NCBI GenBank assembly: GCA_047637875.1
Contig: JBLJBH010000032.1
Span: 24,425-88,424 of the forward strand
Source: UBA7396 sp047637875
GTDB lineage: Bacteria; Patescibacteriota; Gracilibacteria; BD1-5; UBA6164
Length of the DNA: 64,000 bases
Reading direction: 5' to 3'
Part shown: positions 10,573 through 20,182 of the stretch, one piece after another
Position numbering within the stretch: position 1 is the first letter of the stretch
Layout of the letters: every line of letters begins with the position of its first letter
Notes under the pieces: model-generated
Told to the model about the DNA's origin: nothing
Seen by the model: the letters and a program-made list of their open reading frames with translations, nothing else
Database searches by the model: none
Program-made: the position numbers and the translations under genes

Positions 10573-11094
10573 ATGGACGCAATAAAAACATTAATTCAAC
10601 AAGTAGAAAAATTAAAATCTCAAAAAGAATTTACAAAAGCTTTAGAGTTGCTTCAAGATGCTCTTTCTAAATTTAACGATGATTATAGAATTTATGAAGA
10701 AATTGCTGATATTTATTTATATGAATGAAAAATTATTAAAGCTAAAAAAGCTATTGATTTTGCACTAAATATCAACCCAGAATCAGCAACTTGAAATTAT
10801 TTAAAATGATTTATTTTATTATCAAACAACAAAATTGTTGAATCTATTGAATATTTAGAAAAATCAAATAATTTTATGCCAAATAATGCTGAAGTTTTAA
10901 GAAATCTTGGTTGGGCATATTCTATGACTTGAGAAGCTGATAAATGAATATTTATACTAAAAAGAGCTTTAAATATTTCTCCAAATGATAAACTAATAAC
11001 TGAAGATTTAGCTATGGCTTTAATATGAATAGGTAAAGTGAAAGAGTGAAATATTTTACTTGAGAAAATAGGAAAAGAAAAAATCTTTATATAA
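10573..11094 (+). CDS. tetratricopeptide repeat protein
   Basis: The 173-residue protein is made of about four TPR units, for example KAKKAIDFALNINPESATGN and VLRNLGWAYSMTGEADKGIF, with the usual small residues at positions 8, 20 and 27 of each repeat. It has no signal peptide. It sits upstream of the FtsA/PilM-like gene and the pilins, so it may be an assembly scaffold for the pilus (similar to PilF), but its lack of a lipobox argues for a cytoplasmic role. Confidence 0.82.
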
Positions 11095-11100
11095 TATCTA

Positions 11101-11135
11101 AAAAAGCATAAATCAAATTTATGCTTTAATTTTTA
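11101..11135 (+). terminator. terminator of the TPR gene
   Basis: AAAGCATAAAT pairs with ATTTATGCTTT and is followed by AATTTTTAATT. Confidence 0.75.
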
Positions 11136-11146
11136 ATTACAAAATT

Positions 11147-12361
11147 ATGTCTTTTATAAATAAAATAATCCCTTCAAAAAAAATAATATTAATAGATGTT
11201 TGAACTTATAAAGTAAAAACTACATTATGTGAATACAAAAATCATGAAATAACTGTTGTATCATATGCTGAGAAAAGACAAGAAAATAGCGACATTATAT
11301 GAAGTGAAATAGCAAATATTGAATGAGTAAGTGATACTGTTGAAAAAACTTTAGACAGATTATTAAAAGATTCTAAATTAAATCCAAATGATATAATCAT
11401 AAATATTCCAACATCTACAATAATATCTTCTTGAAAAACTCTAAACTATACTAGAGAAAATTTTAACGAAAATATAACTATTGAAGAGCTTGATTATATA
11501 ATAGCAAAAGCTGAAAAAGAAGCCTTAGATGAAGCAAAAATAGAGATACAAAATAAAACTGGATATAGCGAAGTTGATATGAAACTTATTACAAGTAGTA
11601 TAACAGATATAAATATTGATGGTTTTAGAGTTACAAATCCTATTTGATTTACTTGAAAAAACATAAATCTTTCTGTTTTAAATATTTTCATTCCAGCTTC
11701 TCGTTACAATATTATAAATACTATTTGAAATTATTTATGAAAAAATATTTTATCAATAATTCCACTAGAATTTTCTTTTCCAAAAATATTATCTTGAAGT
11801 GATTATGCTTATGATGATGTTATTTTTGTAGATGTTTGAAATACAAAAAGTTCTCTAATTATTCAAAAAAACTGAGTAATAATTTGATTTGATAAAATAA
11901 ATTTATGAATTAATGATTTAATAAAATCTATAAAAGAAAAAACTTGAGAAACTACTATTGAAATAATAAAAAATATTCAAAAAGAAGATAAATATCAAAA
12001 AGAAAAAAAAGAATTTTTAGAAGTTTTTGAAGAATGATTCATTATAACCTTAAAAGAAATTTTAAAATCAAATTTAGTTCCATACAAAATACTCCTATCT
12101 GGTTGATGAGATAATAATTTTTTAAGAGAACATATTTTAAAAATAAATCTTTCAAAACATACTCTTCATAGTATAAAGCCTTTTTCTTTTATAAATATTG
12201 ATTTTGAAAAAGATATAAAAATAAATTGAGATAAGAAAGTTTTTGATAAAACAAATATATGACTTCTATCAATGATTATTGCTTCAAAAGAAATAGTTCA
12301 ATATAAAAACAATCCAATATTATCAATTATAAGAAATTTTCTAGATAAAAACGAGCTGTAA
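11147..12361 (+). CDS. FtsA/PilM-like actin-fold ATPase
   Basis: The 404-residue protein has the actin/HSP70 ATPase pattern: phosphate loop 1 IILIDVGTYKVKTTL (about 13-27), an SHS2/1C-like insert (NPNDIIINIPTSTIISSGKT through ITIEELDYIIAKAEKEAL), phosphate loop 2 VIFVDVGNTKSSLII near 225, and the adenosine motif ILLSGGGDNNFLREHI near 315. FtsA and PilM share this layout. The neighbouring pilins suggest a PilM role in the type IV pilus platform, but an FtsA role in division is possible. The terminator overlaps the stop codon. Confidence 0.82.
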
Positions 12362-12374
12362 AAGCTCGTTTTTG
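12347..12374 (+). terminator. terminator overlapping the FtsA/PilM stop
   Basis: AAACGAGCT pairs with AGCTCGTTT and is followed by TTGTTGTTT. The hairpin includes the last codons of the gene. It lies between convergent genes. Confidence 0.8.
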
Positions 12375-12378
12375 TTGT

Positions 12379-14076
12379 TTATTTTACCAAAAATTGTATA
12401 ATGTTATTAGATGGTCATCAACAACTACTAGACTCATCACAAACCCAATCTCAATATCAATCTGAAGCTCATCATGTAAGTCAATAATTATTTAAATTTC
12501 ATTGTATAGTTTGAAATATACTACCATCAGATATACATATATTACTTCATTGAGCAAGTCCATTATTAAATTCGTTACAGTTAATAGAAGTTGATCAATA
12601 ATATCAATTTCACATTGAAGTCTTATTCCATATAGATATAACAGAATTTCAATTTATAAATCTTCATTTTCATGTAGAAGAAAAAATATTAGTATTAATA
12701 GTTATAGGTAATGTTTTTACTCTTATAACTCAAGATGAATTATAAGAGTTTCATAAAATTTTTGAGTAAGTAATCTTATTACAAAAATTTCAATATCACA
12801 CTATAGAAGTTCAATCATTGAAAATATATTCTGATTGAGATTTCCAAGTACTAAATAAAAAATCGAATCAATCTTGTTGAGTTCTTCATTTTTTAAATGA
12901 AGTTGTAGAAAAACATAAAGTCCACCCACCAGAATCAGTAGTCATATCACAATAAACTTTAAAAGCATCATTTGAGTCTGGTTTTATAAAATAAACTCAA
13001 TCTAAAAATTTAGTTCAATTCCATGGACTATTTTGAAATGTATTTTGCCAAGTTGATGTTAATAAATTATTACAACTTGTTGGATATTGTGCTACTCAAG
13101 ATGTGTTTTTAAAAACATATCCATTTGTTGCATCTCAACTCCATTGAGTTTCACAACTAGTTGTGTTGTTATAATATCAACTATTACAGATCCAGTTACA
13201 ATTATTATCCCCATCTCAAGAACTTGTATATGTAGAATTTTCTGGTTTATTACTACAAGCTATTCTTGATGTATCTCAAGCAGCAGAATAATATCAAGTT
13301 CATACTGGTATACAAGTAGTTAAATCTTCACTATACTTGTCTATAGGGCAAGTAAATAATATTTCTTCATCTTCTTCTATTACTGGTGTTTTTATTGTTT
13401 GAGTTGTTTTTTGATTTTCTACTATTGTTTCTATTAAGTTTGTTCAGCTACTTATTGTATTTCAACTTTGGGTATCATTTGAAAAGTAGACTTTAAAACT
13501 ACCAGTATTCGTTTCTAGATTTATTCATGTTAAAGATTGAGTTTTTATTATTGGTTGATTTGTATTTTGTTCTATTAATATTCATACTTTATCTCACATT
13601 GTATAGAAATATCTTTTACTATAATCTACATTTGCGTATGTTTTTGTGATTTGTGGAATATATGATATTAGTTTATTTTCTTCTAGGTATGTTCATAGTT
13701 GATATTTCTGTCCATTTCAGGTTATTGAATATATATAGTTTGTTTTATCTTTTGGATCAAGTGCTTCTTTATTTAATTTTATTTTTTGTACTACTTCATT
13801 TCATACTATTCATTGTTTTGATAGTAATATATTTCAAGTTCATAGTATTTCTACTAGTTCATCTGGATCTGGATAATTTGATGATTTTATATTATATAAT
13901 GATAATCAAGATTCTATATTTTTTAATGTTGTTATTCTATTTCAGTCTCTTGCGTCTTTAGTGTAATTTTGGAATGATACAAATGCTATTGTTGATAGTA
14001 TTGCTAAAATCGTTATTACTATAATGAGTTCTACTAATGTGAAGGCTTTCTTTCTTTTTATTTGATGTTTATTCAT
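12379..14076 (-). CDS. type IV pilin-like protein with fibrinogen-like C-terminus
   Basis: The 565-residue protein begins with a short basic leader and AFTLVELIIVITILAILSTI, the class III signal and hydrophobic helix of type IV pilins; cleavage is expected between Ala and Phe. A pilin head follows, with DARDGNRITTLKNIESGLSLY and LDPKDKTNYIYS. Residues about 245-310 form a Cys-rich spacer. From about 330 the sequence reads FLDGVYFIKPDSNDAFKVYC then DMTTDSGGWTL, the entry motif of fibrinogen-related domains. The C-terminus has paired Cys. Such domains bind glycans or acetylated sugars, so this is probably an adhesive tip or minor pilin. Its mate with a LamG-like end is at 17.5 kb, behind the same RNA leader. 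Confidence 0.88.
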
Positions 14077-14129
14077 AAATATAAAATTATAATAAAAATT
14101 AAAGTAATTATAGAATAATTACTTTTTCT

Positions 14130-14285
14130 ATTTTAGCAAACAAAAAGGAGTAATTATCCTAAGTCGCCAAACTATTTATCAACTGTCTTTATTCAAGATA
14201 GATGAAATGGATAATTACTCCACCTGTACCTTGAATAAAAAACAAAAAATGACAGATTGTGTAAAGATAAATAATTTGGCAACAC
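14130..14285 (-). ncRNA. structured pilin leader RNA, copy A
   Basis: The 5' untranslated leader of the fibrinogen-type pilin gene is read leftward. P1 pairs 14266-14280 with 14166-14180 (15 bp with one G-U). P3 pairs 14230-14239 with 14188-14197, and a 5-bp CTGTC/GACAG helix lies between. The P3 loop holds GGAGTAATTATCC (14209-14221), which is complementary over 13 bases to GGATAATTACTCC (14147-14159), followed by TTTTTGTTTG. Copy B before the second pilin keeps the loop and 3' element exactly but has different, still complementary, P1 and P3 sequences. That suggests a selected RNA that may end transcription or be switched. Confidence 0.8.
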
Positions 14286-14286
14286 T

Positions 14287-14313
14287 ATTTTACTTATATA
14301 TAAAAAATTGCAA
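14287..14313 (-). promoter_or_regulatory. promoter of the fibrinogen-type pilin
   Basis: On the minus strand TTGCAA is followed after 15 bases by TAAAAT, with the P1 helix of the leader starting 6 bases later. The second pilin has the same arrangement (TTGATT, 15 bases, TAAAAT, 7 bases to P1), which supports both. Confidence 0.6.
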
Positions 14314-14328
14314 ATCTTTACAAAAAAT

Positions 14329-14347
14329 AAAAGCCATAAGGCTTTTA
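14329..14347 (-). terminator. terminator of the toxin gene
   Basis: AAAAGCC pairs with GGCTTTT around a 4-base loop, then a T-rich run in the leftward direction. It lies at the end of the toxin gene and just upstream of the pilin promoter. Confidence 0.65.
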
Positions 14348-14686
14348 CTCAAAAACTTGATAATCTCAACTTTTCAAATCTTTTCACATTTTTAATAATT
14401 TTGTATCAATAATTTCTTTTATAGATTTATTTAAGATTAAATTTTCTCATATATTTTTATCAGACTTTTTTACTAAAAGTATTGGAATAAAAACATTATT
14501 TACGTTTATAAATATTACTCATCTTACACTTATGGTTTTTATGTAAAACTTAAATTTATATAATTCATCTGTTAAAAATATAAGTTTTTTTTCTTTTAAC
14601 TTTCTAAAAAATATTCATAAAAATTTTTCATCATAAAAAACTTCCTTAAAATATTTCAAAAAAGTTTTTGTAATTATTATTTTCAT
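14345..14686 (-). CDS. RelE/ParE-like toxin
   Basis: The 113-residue basic protein begins MKIIITKTFLKYFKEVF. It then has two Lys-rich helices and a strand block YKFKFYIKTISVRGVIFINV followed by NVFIPILLVKKSDKNIGENL. This is the helix-helix-sheet order of RelE/ParE-type mRNA interferases or gyrase poisons. Its ATG overlaps the stop of the upstream 65-residue gene, the usual antitoxin-first order. The assignment rests on context and fold pattern; no active-site residue can be named with confidence. Confidence 0.68.
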
Positions 14687-14874
14687 AATGAATTTGCTAT
14701 TTGTTTAAAATTTTTAAAAGATTCTAAAGATTGTATAAAGCTAGATTCCTCTTGAGTTAGTTTTTCAATTTCTAAATTTGTGTTATCATAAATCACAAAA
14801 TTTACCAAATCTTCATAAGTATTAAAATTTTTTACGGATAATTTTATGTCTTCATTTATAGTGATTGTAGTCAT
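14677..14874 (-). CDS. antitoxin partner
   Basis: The 65-residue acidic protein MTTITINEDIKLSVKNFNTY continues with a helical half ending ESFKNFKQIANSLGK. The N-terminal strand plus acidic helices and the 10-base overlap with the next gene fit a type II antitoxin. Its last sense codons include TGA (Gly) before Lys and TAA. Confidence 0.65.
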
Positions 14875-14934
14875 ATTTTTAAATTAAATTTTAAATTCAC
14901 TTTTATTATAAACTTTTTTTTTAATTTGCAAAAA

Positions 14935-14960
14935 ATAAAAGCCAAGAAGGCTTTTATTAA
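14935..14960 (-). terminator. terminator of the TIM-barrel gene
   Basis: AATAAAAGCC pairs with GGCTTTTATT around AAGA, directly after the stop of the leftward gene. Confidence 0.75.
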
Positions 14961-14970
14961 AAATTTATTT

Positions 14971-15744
14971 TTACGCTTTATAATCAGTAAAATGCTTATT
15001 ATAATATTTTCTTACCATTTCTAGGTTATATAAAATTTTTTCTTCTTCTCAAACTCAAAGTTCACTTGGTCTAACTTTTAAAGAAAAAAATCAATTATAT
15101 CCAGAACTTTTAAGTTTCATTAAAAAACTTTCAATTGGAAGATGTGAAACTCATCATCCAGCATCTCATGGTAAAAGTCATTCTTTTACTCAAGTTTTGT
15201 CATTTAAAAACACATTTTTTAAAGTATTTCAAAGCATTGCTTGAGCTTTTAATAAATCTATTCAAGATGATTTATCTAAATTTGAAATATTTAAAGCTGT
15301 ATCTCAAGTCATTTTTTTCAAATCAAGAAAGTTTGAATTTTTATATTCTGGAATTACAAATAACATAAATTTTTGTTCTACGTTTTGTAGAGTTACAGAA
15401 ATTCTTTGTTCTTTTTTAATTTTATTTAACATTTTTCCTAAAAAATCCATTCATTTATCTGAAATATGTGGAGGAAAAAAATTTATAACTTGTACTTTTA
15501 AAACTTCTGCTATTTTTGCTATTTTATCAACTTTAGCTTTTGTTAATCATTTATCTGGAGCAGTTATTGATAAAACTGGAACTTCAAAAGCGTCACTTAA
15601 AGATTTTAGATAAACTTCATCTAAAGTATCATAATTTTTATCATCAATAACTAAATCAATTCAGTCATATTTTGATTTTTTAACTATTGTAAAAATTTTA
15701 TGAATTCCATATCATTTTAAACTTGAAGTTGATAGAAGTAACAT
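14971..15744 (-). CDS. xylose isomerase-like TIM-barrel protein
   Basis: The 257-residue protein follows the sugar-phosphate isomerase/epimerase (AP endonuclease 2) fold. Early it has YDGIDLVIDDKNYD, then FEVPVLSITAPDKGLTKAKV, VQVINFFPPHISDKGMD and, late, LKNVFLNDKTGVKEGLLPGD followed by GYNGFFSLKVRPSELGVG. Family members bind metal and act on sugars, inositols or DNA abasic sites. Here the usual metal-binding His and Glu set is only partly visible, so the substrate is not predicted. Confidence 0.75.
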
Positions 15745-15927
15745 ATAAAATAATTATAAATTAATAAATTTCTGTATTATTATATCAAAAATAATGAAAA
15801 AAAGCAAAAAATTTAAAATTTAAAATAATAAAAAGATTTGCTTAAAAAATTAATAAAATTTTAGCGAGCTTTACTAAAGGTAAAGTAAGCGAATTTTTTA
15901 ATTTTGAAAGCAAAGATTGAAATTATT
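15745..15927. other. intergenic region with an imperfect hairpin
   Basis: The 183-base A/T-rich gap between serS and the TIM-barrel gene has one imperfect inverted repeat, GCGAGCTTTACTA / AGGTAAAGTAAGCG, near 15862-15890. This may be the serS terminator. No further gene is seen. Confidence 0.4.
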
Positions 15928-17190
15928 TTAAATTTTTTCTCTTCCTCACATAAAAGGTCTTAATACTTCTGGTATAACTACATCTCACTCTGCCGTTTGA
16001 TAATTTTCAATAATTGCTATTAAACATCTAGATAATGCAATAACTGTACCATTTAAAGTATGTACATATTTTGTTTTTCATTCATTATCTCTATATCTAA
16101 TACCAAGTCTTCTTGATTGGTATTCCCCTACATTTGAACAACTCGTTACTTCTCTAAATTTTTCTTGTCCTGGCATCCAAGCTTCAAGATCATATTTTTT
16201 CATAGCTGGGTTTCATAAATCTCCAGAACAAATATTTAATTTTTGGTATGGTATTCAAAGTCCTTGCCAAATTTCTTCTTCTAAAGCGACCATTTCATTG
16301 TGTAATTGTTGGGAGTCTTCTTGTTTACAAAAACAAACCATTTCAACTTTATCAAATTGATGTCATCTCAAAATTCATCTCATATCTTTTCAAGCACTTC
16401 CAGCTTCTTTTCTGAAACATGAACTATATCAAACATATTTTATAGGTGATGATAAATCTTCTATAATTTCTCCAGCATGGTATGAAGTTACAGGAACTTC
16501 AGCAGTTCCAACAAGATATAAATCATCTTCTTCAGGATTTACTCTATAAACTCAATCTTCTCAAGCAGGTAAAAATCAAGTACCAAACATAGCTGGCTCT
16601 CTAACTAAAACTGGTGGTAAAACTGGTGTAAATCATTTTGCAGCAAGTTTTGATAAAGCATAACTTACAATAGCAAATTGTAAAAACACTAAATCTCCTT
16701 TCAAATACCAAAATCTAGCTCCTGATATTTCAGCTCATTTTTCTGAATCAATCCATCATTTTTTTTCTCAAATTTCATAGTGTGGTTTTACTTCAAAATC
16801 AAATTTTGTTGGTTCTTTAAACTTTTTTTCTACAACATTTCCACTATCATCTGGTCCAATAGCAGTAGTTGGATCTAAAAAGTTTGGAAGTCTATAAAGA
16901 ACTTTATTATATTCTACCTCAAGGTTTCTTATTTCTTCAGTTAGTGCTTTTTCTTCATCTCACAGAGCTTTCATTTCAGCTAATTTTACTTCTTTTTCTT
17001 CTTTTGATAAAGTTGGTAATACTTTTGAAAAAGCATTTTTTTCAGCTTTAATTGAATCAAGTTTTTGATTTAATTCAATAATTTTTTTATCCATTTCTAA
17101 AAAAGCATCTAGATCAACATCTAAATTTCTTTTTTTAATATTTTCTCTCATAGCATCAGGATTCGCTCTAACAGCTTTTAAATCTATCAT
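15928..17190 (-). CDS. serS: serine--tRNA ligase
   Basis: The 420-residue class II synthetase charges tRNA-Ser. The N-terminal coiled coil that grips the tRNA long arm begins MIDLKAVRANPDAMRENIKK. Motif 2 is visible as GILRGHQFDKVEMV near residue 275 and motif 3 as AEGDVVIPEVLRPFMGG at the very end. Length is normal. Several motif glycines are TGA. It lies between the two pilin leaders and is transcribed away from the second pilin. Confidence 0.96.
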
Positions 17191-17277
17191 AAATATTACT
17201 TAATTTCTAAAATATGGAATGATTTTATTGATTTTTTTTAAATTTCAAAAGAAATTATAGTAAATAATAAAAGAAAT

Positions 17278-17304
17278 TTGATTTTTAACATAAATATGTA
17301 AAAT
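17278..17304 (+). promoter_or_regulatory. promoter of the LamG-type pilin
   Basis: TTGATT is followed after 15 bases by TAAAAT, and the P1 helix of the leader starts 7 bases later. This is the same geometry as the other pilin promoter. Confidence 0.6.
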
Positions 17305-17307
17305 AAA

Positions 17308-17450
17308 GTGTGCCAAATTTTACTAATTTTTTTGTGTTTATACAAAGAAACAGGTTGGAGTAATTATCCACTCTTCTATTCTTTGTATAAAGAAATGATT
17401 AGTAAAGTTTGGCGACTTAGGATAATTACTCCTTTTTGTTTGCTAAAAAT
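17308..17450 (+). ncRNA. structured pilin leader RNA, copy B
   Basis: P1 pairs 17312-17327 with 17398-17413 (16 bp, with a G-U at the same position as copy A). P3 pairs 17337-17347 with 17381-17391 (11 bp). The P3 loop carries ACAGGTTGGAG and TAATTATCC; GGAGTAATTATCC (17357-17369) is complementary to GGATAATTACTCC (17420-17432), followed by TTTTTG. A block of 38 bases around this 3' element (17411-17448) is identical to copy A. If the loop pairs with the 3' element, a terminator-like stem or pseudoknot forms. It matches no riboswitch consensus I can recall. Distance to the pilin start is about 50-90 bases. Confidence 0.8.
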
Positions 17451-17496
17451 TAAAAAATAATTATTCTACAATTAATTTATTTTTTTATTATATAAT

Positions 17497-18915
17497 ATGA
17501 AAAAATTTAATCTAACCCATCCTAACCTTCCCTTAAATTTAATGGAAGTAACAAAAAGAACAAAAGGTTTTACACTTGTAGAACTTATAATAGTTATCAC
17601 TATTTTAGCAATCCTAGCAACAATAGGTTTTATATCTTTTCAAGGTTATGTTTCAGACGCCAGAGATGCTAATAGAACAGCAACAATAAAAAATATAGAA
17701 AAATGATTAACTTTATATAAATTAAAAACTAATAATTATCCCGCTCCAGATGAATCTACTCCTTTTACTGGATGACTTGAATGAAAAACAAAAATAAATC
17801 AATGAATAGTGTGAGAGAATGTAGCAAGAGTTATAAATATGAATACTATTCCACTCGACCCAAAAGATAAAACAAAAAAATATGTTTATTCTACTTTTTG
17901 AGATAATCATAAATATTATCAAGTGGCTATAAATGCTGAAAATAATCAGACAAGTTTTATTCCAGAAACCTATGCTTTTACTCCAAAATCAGCAATAGTG
18001 AAATGAAACTATAAAATGGATCCAAGTTTACCAAGTTTGATAGTAGTTCCAAGTAGTGTAACAGCAAGTGGAATATTTGACCCAAAAGTTTGTTTTGTAA
18101 TGGACGGATGAAAAAATAGTTTAGATAATTGTGTAGAGAAAAAAGAAAAAATGAGTTTAAAGGAGTTTGATAATAGTTTAGTTTGATATTGGGATATGGA
18201 GAGTTGAACTTGAAATATACTTTATGATTTGAGTGGAAATGGAAATGATTGAAAAATTTATTCAGCTAGAAATACTGTTTCTTCATCAATAACTCCAAGC
18301 ACTTTCAATTTTATTTGATGATATTTATGAAAAGCTATAGAATTTACACTTAGTCCTGATTGACAGTCAGGAAAGGTGATAAATTTATGAACTGGGGCAA
18401 CTTTGAGTTTACAAAATAATGCAACTTTTAATGTTATAATTAAAACTGATTGAGTTTGATGGTGGCCAACAATAATATGAAAATGAACCTCATTTAGTTG
18501 AGAATTAATAAATTACAGTGTAGGTTTATGAGATCTTACACACCCAACAGCATGATGATGAATTGTTTGAACATTAAATTCATTTTCTAACTGAAATTAT
18601 ACAAAAATAAATGATAATAACTATAGATTAATAACCTTTGTATTTAATTGAGATAATTCTTACTTTTATATAAATTGAAAACTTTTAATAAGTAGAACTA
18701 CTAATTCTAAAAATAGGCCGTCTCGTATAAATAATCCTGTTATACCAACTACTATTTGATGAAATTATTCCTTATTGTGATGACCTGGATGGTTCAGTTG
18801 AGATTCTTATGTTCATTTATTTAACTGAATCATCGACGACGTCAAAATCTATAATCGTGCTTTAACTGATGAAGAAATAAAACAACAAGCAAAAATTGCT
18901 GGATTTCAAAACTAA
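17497..18915 (+). CDS. type IV pilin-like protein with LamG-like C-terminus
   Basis: The protein is 472 residues from the first ATG, or 457 from the in-frame ATG at 17542. The class III signal is KGFTLVELIIVITILAILAT with cleavage after Gly. The pilin head has DARDANRTATIKNIEKGLTLY and LDPKDKTKKYVYS, as in the other pilin. From about residue 225 a concanavalin/LamG fold follows: LVGYWDMESGTGNILYDLSG, a FYINGKLL strand and the closing DDVKIYNRALTDEEIK. Such domains bind glycans. The first 15 codons come from a palindromic repeat, so the later start is plausible. It is probably an adhesive minor pilin. Confidence 0.9.
17508..17546 (+). repeat. palindromic-repeat fragment inside the pilin leader peptide
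   Basis: CTAACCCATCCTAACCTTCC and the following CTTAAATTTAATGGAAG closely match one arm of the composite repeat at 6.8-6.9 kb (read on its minus strand). The fragment encodes the extra N-terminal residues before the pilin signal. Confidence 0.65.
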
Positions 18916-18946
18916 AAATACTTCCAAAATTTTGGAAGTATTTTTA
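18916..18946. terminator. terminator between converging genes
   Basis: AAATACTTCCAAAA pairs with TTTTGGAAGTATTT and is followed by TTATG. It serves the pilin and overlaps the end of the ATPase gene. Confidence 0.8.
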
Positions 18947-20176
18947 TGTTAAATATTCAACTACATTCACAAACTGCACATCACTATAATTTTTTAAAAT
19001 ATTTTCATTTAATACATTTTGGAAATAAATGAGTACTTTTTTTCACTCTACTGATTGAAAAACATCGAGTTCTCTTTTGTAATTTTCTAAATTTAACTCA
19101 TACACTACTTGAATATGAGTATTTTTAGATTCTATAAAAAAATCAATTTCTTTTTTTCCTCTCTCAAAATAAATATTTGAATTACTTTTATAAAGATGCA
19201 TATATATGAGATTTTCTAGTTTTTTTCATAAATCGTGCTCTTTAAAAAGATGAGAAAATCACCAATCCAATAAAAACACTTTTACACTTCCATTTGGAGT
19301 GAAAAAATTATGAAGCTTTTTTACGAAAAAAATATTTTCTAAATATTCTAAATAATTATACAAAGTATTTTTTGATACTTCAATATTTTGACTCTTTAAT
19401 TCATTAAATATTTTACTTATATTGAAATCTTTTGTGTTTGATAAAACAACTTTTTTAATCAAATATTTTAAAACATATTCATTTGATATACTGTACCTTT
19501 GTTTGAGATCTTTATAAATAATGATATCCATATAATTTTGCAAAATAGAAAGTTTGAGATTTTCGTTTCTCGCAAGCGCGATTTCTGGATAACTTCCATA
19601 ATTCAGATATGACATAAACATATTATTTATCACTCATTTCTGTTTTATAGTCATATGTGGATATGGAATAAAATTTTGAAAAGATACGTACTCTCAAAAA
19701 CTTAAAGGAAAAATCTTGTATTCAATATTTCTTCAAGAAAAATGAGTCGAAAGTTCGCTGGAAAGCATTTTTGAATTACTTCCAGACATAAATACTTTAT
19801 ATCATTTATTAAAAAGTTTTAGTACTCATTGCCTAAAATTTGAAACTTCTTGGATTTCATCAAATATAAAAAATGGTTCTAAATTTGGATATAAATCATA
19901 AAAATTTTGGAGTAATGTATCAAAATCAAATTCTTGTCACACATACTCACTAAAATCAAAAAATACTACTTGATCATAACTCAGTTCTCAAGAAAATACC
20001 AAGGATTTAATAACTTGAAACATATAAAAAGTTTTTCCAGCTCTTCTTGGTCAGATAAAAGAAATTATTTTATTGAGATTTAAAACTTCATAATCAAATT
20101 TTATCTCTCTTTGTATGAGCTCAAGATTTTTTATATATTCTTGATTTTCAATAATTTGTTCTTTAAAAGTATTCAT
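18944..20176 (-). CDS. AAA ATPase with DUF4143-like C-terminus
   Basis: The 410-residue protein belongs to the archaeal/CPR-style ATPase family often annotated AAA_14/DUF4143. Walker A is FIGPRRAGKTFYM (about 40-52) and Walker B EPFFIFDEIQEV (about 100-111). A sensor-like VFMSGSNSKMLSSELS follows, then a winged-helix part (VSKNTLYNYLEYLENIFFVK) and a C-terminal nuclease-like block with YFERGKKEIDFFIE. These proteins are common in small-genome lineages and their substrate is usually unknown. An inverted repeat overlaps its promoter region. Confidence 0.85.
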
Positions 20177-20182
20177 AGGGAT

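Noticed and set aside
13087..13961. Rightward short reading frames inside the fibrinogen-type pilin gene
   Set aside because: These are shadows on the opposite strand of a 565-codon frame with clear pilin and fibrinogen motifs.
14138..17448. A transposon bounded by the inverted repeats
   Set aside because: Inside are only housekeeping and toxin-antitoxin genes, with no transposase; each repeat arm is a part of a leader RNA.
17308..17450. Calling the pilin leader a c-di-GMP riboswitch
   Set aside because: The GEMM-I core (such as the CAGGGCAAACC and GCCTCCGGC elements) is absent and I know no match to GEMM-II; pilin context alone is not enough.
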